Shown one piece after another: positions 3,128 through 5,925 of a DNA stretch of 5,925 nt. The first letter of the stretch is position 1. Every line of letters begins with the position of its first letter. The stretch is from Deltaproteobacteria bacterium (GTDB lineage Bacteria > Desulfobacterota > Syntrophorhabdia > Syntrophorhabdales > Syntrophorhabdaceae): assembly GCA_003506795.1 (NCBI GenBank), contig DNYO01000203.1, positions 1 through 5,925 on the forward strand, given 5' to 3'. The position numbers and the translations under genes are program-made. The notes below the pieces were generated by a model. It ran no database searches, was not told the origin of the DNA, and saw only the letters and a program-made list of their open reading frames with translations.

Positions 3128-5815
3128 TTACTTTGCCATATCTTTCAGTAGCTTCTCCAACCTTTTCAACTCCTCTCCGTAGCCTGCCCAGTCACCCTGA
3201 CGTTGAAGCTGCAGCATTCGTTCGAAGGTCTTGTTGGCCTGTTTGGCGAGGTCATTGATGCCGGGTGCAGGTCCCGTCGTTTCTTTTGACTCAGGTCCGG
3301 ACGTCGTCCTCCTGCCGCCGAATATCTTCTGAAAGGCCGCCTCGAGAGTGTCCTCCATAACGACGTTATTCTCGTATGCCACGATGATCCGCCTGAGCTC
3401 GGGAAGGCCGCCCTTGTCCTCGGCTGCAAGGTAGAGCGGCTGAATATAGACGAGAGCTGATTCGACGGGAATGATCAGGAGGCTGCCGCGAATGACCTGG
3501 GATCCTCTCTGCCCCCAGAGCGTGAGTTGCTGTGATATGTATGAATCCTGATCGATGCGTGCATCGACCTGCCTCGGGCCGTAGACGAGGCGGTCCCTGG
3601 GAAAGGTGAAGACAATAAGCTTCCCGTAATTGGGCACGTCGCACCGTGCGGCGAGCCAGGCTGCCAGGTTGTCCCGTTTGGCCGGAGTGTAAGGTGCAAG
3701 AAGGACATATTCCTCACTCTTTTCTCCCGGGATCTTCATGATCAGGTAATAGGGTTCCATTGATTTTTCCGCATGCGAGGGGATCTCCCAGAGATCTTCC
3801 TTGTTGTAGAACGTTTTCGGATCGTCCATGTGATAGGTTGCGTAAAGGGATGCCTGGGTCTTGAAAAATTCTCTTGGATAACGGATGTGTTTCCTTAAGT
3901 CTTCCGGCATTGCAGAAAGGTCCTTAAAGAGACCGGGGAAAATGGCATTATATGTCTTTGCTATCGTATCATCGGGATCGCTGAGGTAGTAGTTGATGGC
4001 GCCGTTGTAAGCGTCGATGGTCACCTTCACTGAATTTCTCATGTAATTCAGCTTGTTGCGCAGTTGCCGGGAATAGGGCAGGCGGGTCGAAACTGTGTAG
4101 GCATCGATCATCCAGAAAAGCTTCCCCGTGTCGGATATGACGATGTAGGGCTCCTGGTCCAACGAAAGGAAAGGGGTTATCTTACGGACCCTCTCCGTTA
4201 TGTTCCGAAAGTAGAGTATCCGGCTTTCCCGTGTGATGTCCGACGAGAGGAGTATCTTGGCATCCTTGAAATGGGCTGCAAAGGCGAGCCTTTTGAGTGG
4301 AGAGTCGAAGACGACGCCGCCTGATCCTTTGTATGAACCGTAAACATTTCCCTCGGCGGTGGGATAACTGAACTCCGGTATCCGCGTATTGGCGATGGCA
4401 TAGCTGCCCGTGAGTTCGCCGAAATAGATCTCGGGCCTCGAAATCTTTATGGATTTTGTAATCGACGCGGGCGGTATATCCTTTACGATAAATTCGGGTA
4501 GGCCCGCGGGCGTAATCTTGCTTACATACGCCAGCGCAACCCCGTTTCCGTGGGTGAAGACGAGCTTTTCATTGATCCATGACTTGCTCGGCAGGTCATC
4601 ATACGAAAGCTCCCGTGCGGAAAGCATTACCTGACCGTACTTGCCGTCAATAGTGTACCTGTCGTTGTCGATGCTGGAAAATTTGTAATAGGTCCTTATT
4701 TGCTGGAGCTGGCTCAGTGTCTTGAGGAGCGGTGCCTCATCCCACAGCCGGATGTTCCCGATCGTCGTGTCATTCTTCTGGATGTCCTTCGCCGTAAGGT
4801 TATAGGACACGTTAAAGGGTTTGAGATCGATCTTTTCGAGACCGTACCCGTACCGGGTGAATGCGATATGATGCTGGATGAAAGGCCTCTCCAGGTCCAG
4901 TTCGTTGGGCGTCACTTTGAAGTTCTGAAGCAGCCCCGGGTAGATGACCATGCCGATAATATAAAAGGCAATTACAGCGCCGACGGGATAAAAAGCGAAC
5001 CTGACCGCACCTCTGGCAAAGCCGATAATGAAGATTACCCCCGCGATGATGGAAAGAAATACCAGTATGTTCAGGGCAAAAACCCTCGCGTATACATCGG
5101 CATAGCCGGCACCGGTTATGATCTGGTGGACCGAGTAGAGGAGTTCAAACCTGTCGAGATAGAAACCGAAGGCGGTCTTGAAAAGCACCAGTGCGACGAG
5201 AATGCCGAGATGGAGGCGTATCTCCTTTGCTATGAAGAGACTGAAACGGCTCAGGTTGACGACGCGCTTGGCGGCATAGGCTACAACACTTGCGAGGAGC
5301 GCCATAAAGAGAAGAAATCCGATGAAAGAGCTTAACGATTCATAGAAGGGAAGCCTGAACAGATAGAATCCGACATCCTGGCCGAAGATCGGGTCGGCAA
5401 GCCCCCCGCTGACCCCGTTCAGAAAGAAGAGCGTCTGGTCCCAAAGGCCGGCTCCCCACAATGCCCCTATTACGGCGACAAAAATAGAGACCAGGAGCCC
5501 CATGATACGGGACAGCCTTGTCAGCTGCAGGGTATTGATGGGTATTGTCGTGTAGCCATTGACTGAGATGCTGGCGGCCGGGAACTGGATCCTGTTGACA
5601 AGCCTCATATTGGCGAACATGAAAAGGAATGCGAAAACGCCGCAGCACAAGCCCGAAAGGAGTTGAACGGTGATTACCCTGGAAAAGACGAATTGATATC
5701 CCGTTTCAACAAAGAGCAGCCAATCTACGTAAAGCCCGACAAGCCGCGAAAACGCTATAAGGAGGATCAGGATCGCACCGATCAGGACGAGCCGTGTCAT
5801 CCGGTTTCTTGTCAT
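3128..5815 (-). CDS. UPF0182 family large integral membrane protein
   Basis: This 895-residue protein matches the UPF0182 (COG1615) family in length and architecture. About seven hydrophobic segments fill the first third (roughly residues 9-30, 47-70, 104-124, 160-180, 203-220, 246-267 and 270-292). A long hydrophilic region follows (300-895), presumably outside the cytoplasm. Conserved-looking blocks are IRLWDEAPLLKTLSQLQQIRTYYKF (375-399), IYFGELTGSYAI (453-464), YNGAINYYLSDPDD (633-646), and the C-terminal block from FPRDRLVYGPRQVDARIDQD to LLIIPVESALVYIQPLYL (748-807). The tail has a low-complexity linker (about 843-862) and a charged helical segment (866-894) that may form a coiled coil. 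The family's function is not established. ATG 5815 has AGGAG (5821-5825) 5 nt upstream. The thioesterase follows 37 nt downstream. Confidence 0.93.
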   Translation of the reverse strand: MTRNRMTRLVLIGAILILLIAFSRLVGLYVDWLLFVETGYQFVFSRVITVQLLSGLCCGVFAFLFMFANMRLVNRIQFPAASISVNGYTTIPINTLQLTRLSRIMGLLVSIFVAVIGALWGAGLWDQTLFFLNGVSGGLADPIFGQDVGFYLFRLPFYESLSSFIGFLLFMALLASVVAYAAKRVVNLSRFSLFIAKEIRLHLGILVALVLFKTAFGFYLDRFELLYSVHQIITGAGYADVYARVFALNILVFLSIIAGVIFIIGFARGAVRFAFYPVGAVIAFYIIGMVIYPGLLQNFKVTPNELDLERPFIQHHIAFTRYGYGLEKIDLKPFNVSYNLTAKDIQKNDTTIGNIRLWDEAPLLKTLSQLQQIRTYYKFSSIDNDRYTIDGKYGQVMLSARELSYDDLPSKSWINEKLVFTHGNGVALAYVSKITPAGLPEFIVKDIPPASITKSIKISRPEIYFGELTGSYAIANTRIPEFSYPTAEGNVYGSYKGSGGVVFDSPLKRLAFAAHFKDAKILLSSDITRESRILYFRNITERVRKITPFLSLDQEPYIVISDTGKLFWMIDAYTVSTRLPYSRQLRNKLNYMRNSVKVTIDAYNGAINYYLSDPDDTIAKTYNAIFPGLFKDLSAMPEDLRKHIRYPREFFKTQASLYATYHMDDPKTFYNKEDLWEIPSHAEKSMEPYYLIMKIPGEKSEEYVLLAPYTPAKRDNLAAWLAARCDVPNYGKLIVFTFPRDRLVYGPRQVDARIDQDSYISQQLTLWGQRGSQVIRGSLLIIPVESALVYIQPLYLAAEDKGGLPELRRIIVAYENNVVMEDTLEAAFQKIFGGRRTTSGPESKETTGPAPGINDLAKQANKTFERMLQLQRQGDWAGYGEELKRLEKLLKDMAK

Positions 5816-5868
5816 TTCATCTCCTCGCTAATACAGGACTAAACTCCGCAAAGACAAAGACTAGCACC

Positions 5869-5877
5869 ATTCTACCA
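5869..5877 (-). promoter_or_regulatory. Candidate extended -10 promoter for the UPF0182 gene
   Basis: On the minus strand, TGGTAGAAT (5869-5877) combines a TGn extension with TAGAAT (five of six matches to TATAAT). It lies about 54 nt upstream of the start codon. The hexamer 17 nt further upstream (GTCCTT) is a poor -35, which an extended -10 can tolerate. Initiation would be near 5862. Confidence 0.4.
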
Positions 5878-5898
5878 CGATGGAAATACAAAAGGACA

Positions 5899-5925
5899 GG
5901 TAATGGGTGATAGGTTATAGGTGAT
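5899..5925. repeat. Heptanucleotide tandem repeat (GGTRATA-like), cut by the window end
   Basis: Four consecutive 7-bp units can be read: GGTAATG, GGTGATA, GGTTATA and GGTGAT, the last truncated at 5925. The array lies upstream of the UPF0182 promoter and probably continues beyond the window. It is non-coding simple repeat DNA; its full extent and any function are unknown. Confidence 0.6.

Noticed and set aside
2701..3258. Plus-strand frame across the thioesterase and the 3' end of the UPF0182 gene.
   Set aside because: It spans two well-supported minus-strand genes and the gap between them, with no family-like sequence.
4700..5335. Plus-strand 211-codon frame opposite the UPF0182 membrane region.
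   Set aside because: Its acidic, low-complexity translation is the complement of hydrophobic membrane-segment codons; the minus frame is a clear family member.
5812..5820. Two-codon ATG AAA TGA frame overlapping the UPF0182 start.
   Set aside because: The first ATG lies directly against the SD with no spacing, so it is unlikely to be initiated; the ATG at 5815 has the proper 5-nt spacing.

Overview
The window looks like a stretch of a bacterial chromosome with moderate GC content, tightly packed genes and strong GGAGG-type ribosome binding sites. The gene mix (a UPF0182 membrane protein, a lone Cache sensor, a DINYGGHLGND-type thioesterase and a kynurenine/methionine-type aminotransferase) would suit an anaerobic deltaproteobacterium (Desulfobacterota/Syntrophorhabdia-like). 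That assignment is inference from general familiarity, not from a marker gene.

Layout. 1-800 (minus): an aminotransferase whose 3' part is cut off by the window edge just after its PLP-binding lysine. 801-1082 (minus): its regulatory leader, which holds the most interesting content. It contains a sigma70-like promoter, a 29-residue leader peptide with seven consecutive tyrosine codons, a long stem that encloses those codons, two tandem intrinsic terminators built from the same GGCCATGG arm, and a 14-codon mini-ORF overlapping the aminotransferase start by ATGA. This is the architecture of a ribosome-mediated transcription attenuator that senses charged tRNA-Tyr. 1113-1607 (minus): a stand-alone GyrI-like effector-binding protein. 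1608-1761: a divergent regulatory region. 1762-2586 (plus): an exported Cache-domain protein. 2587-2646: a short convergent gap with a possible terminator. 2647-3090 (minus): a hotdog-fold thioesterase. 3128-5815 (minus): a large UPF0182 membrane protein, probably cotranscribed with the thioesterase. 5816-5925: its promoter region, ending in a run of 7-bp tandem repeats that leaves the window.

How the parts work together. The leader predicts that the aminotransferase is made when tyrosyl-tRNA is scarce, which points to a role in making tyrosine (aromatic or prephenate-type transamination) rather than degrading it. The other genes show no clear functional link to it. The UPF0182 gene and the thioesterase form a likely two-gene operon of unknown role.
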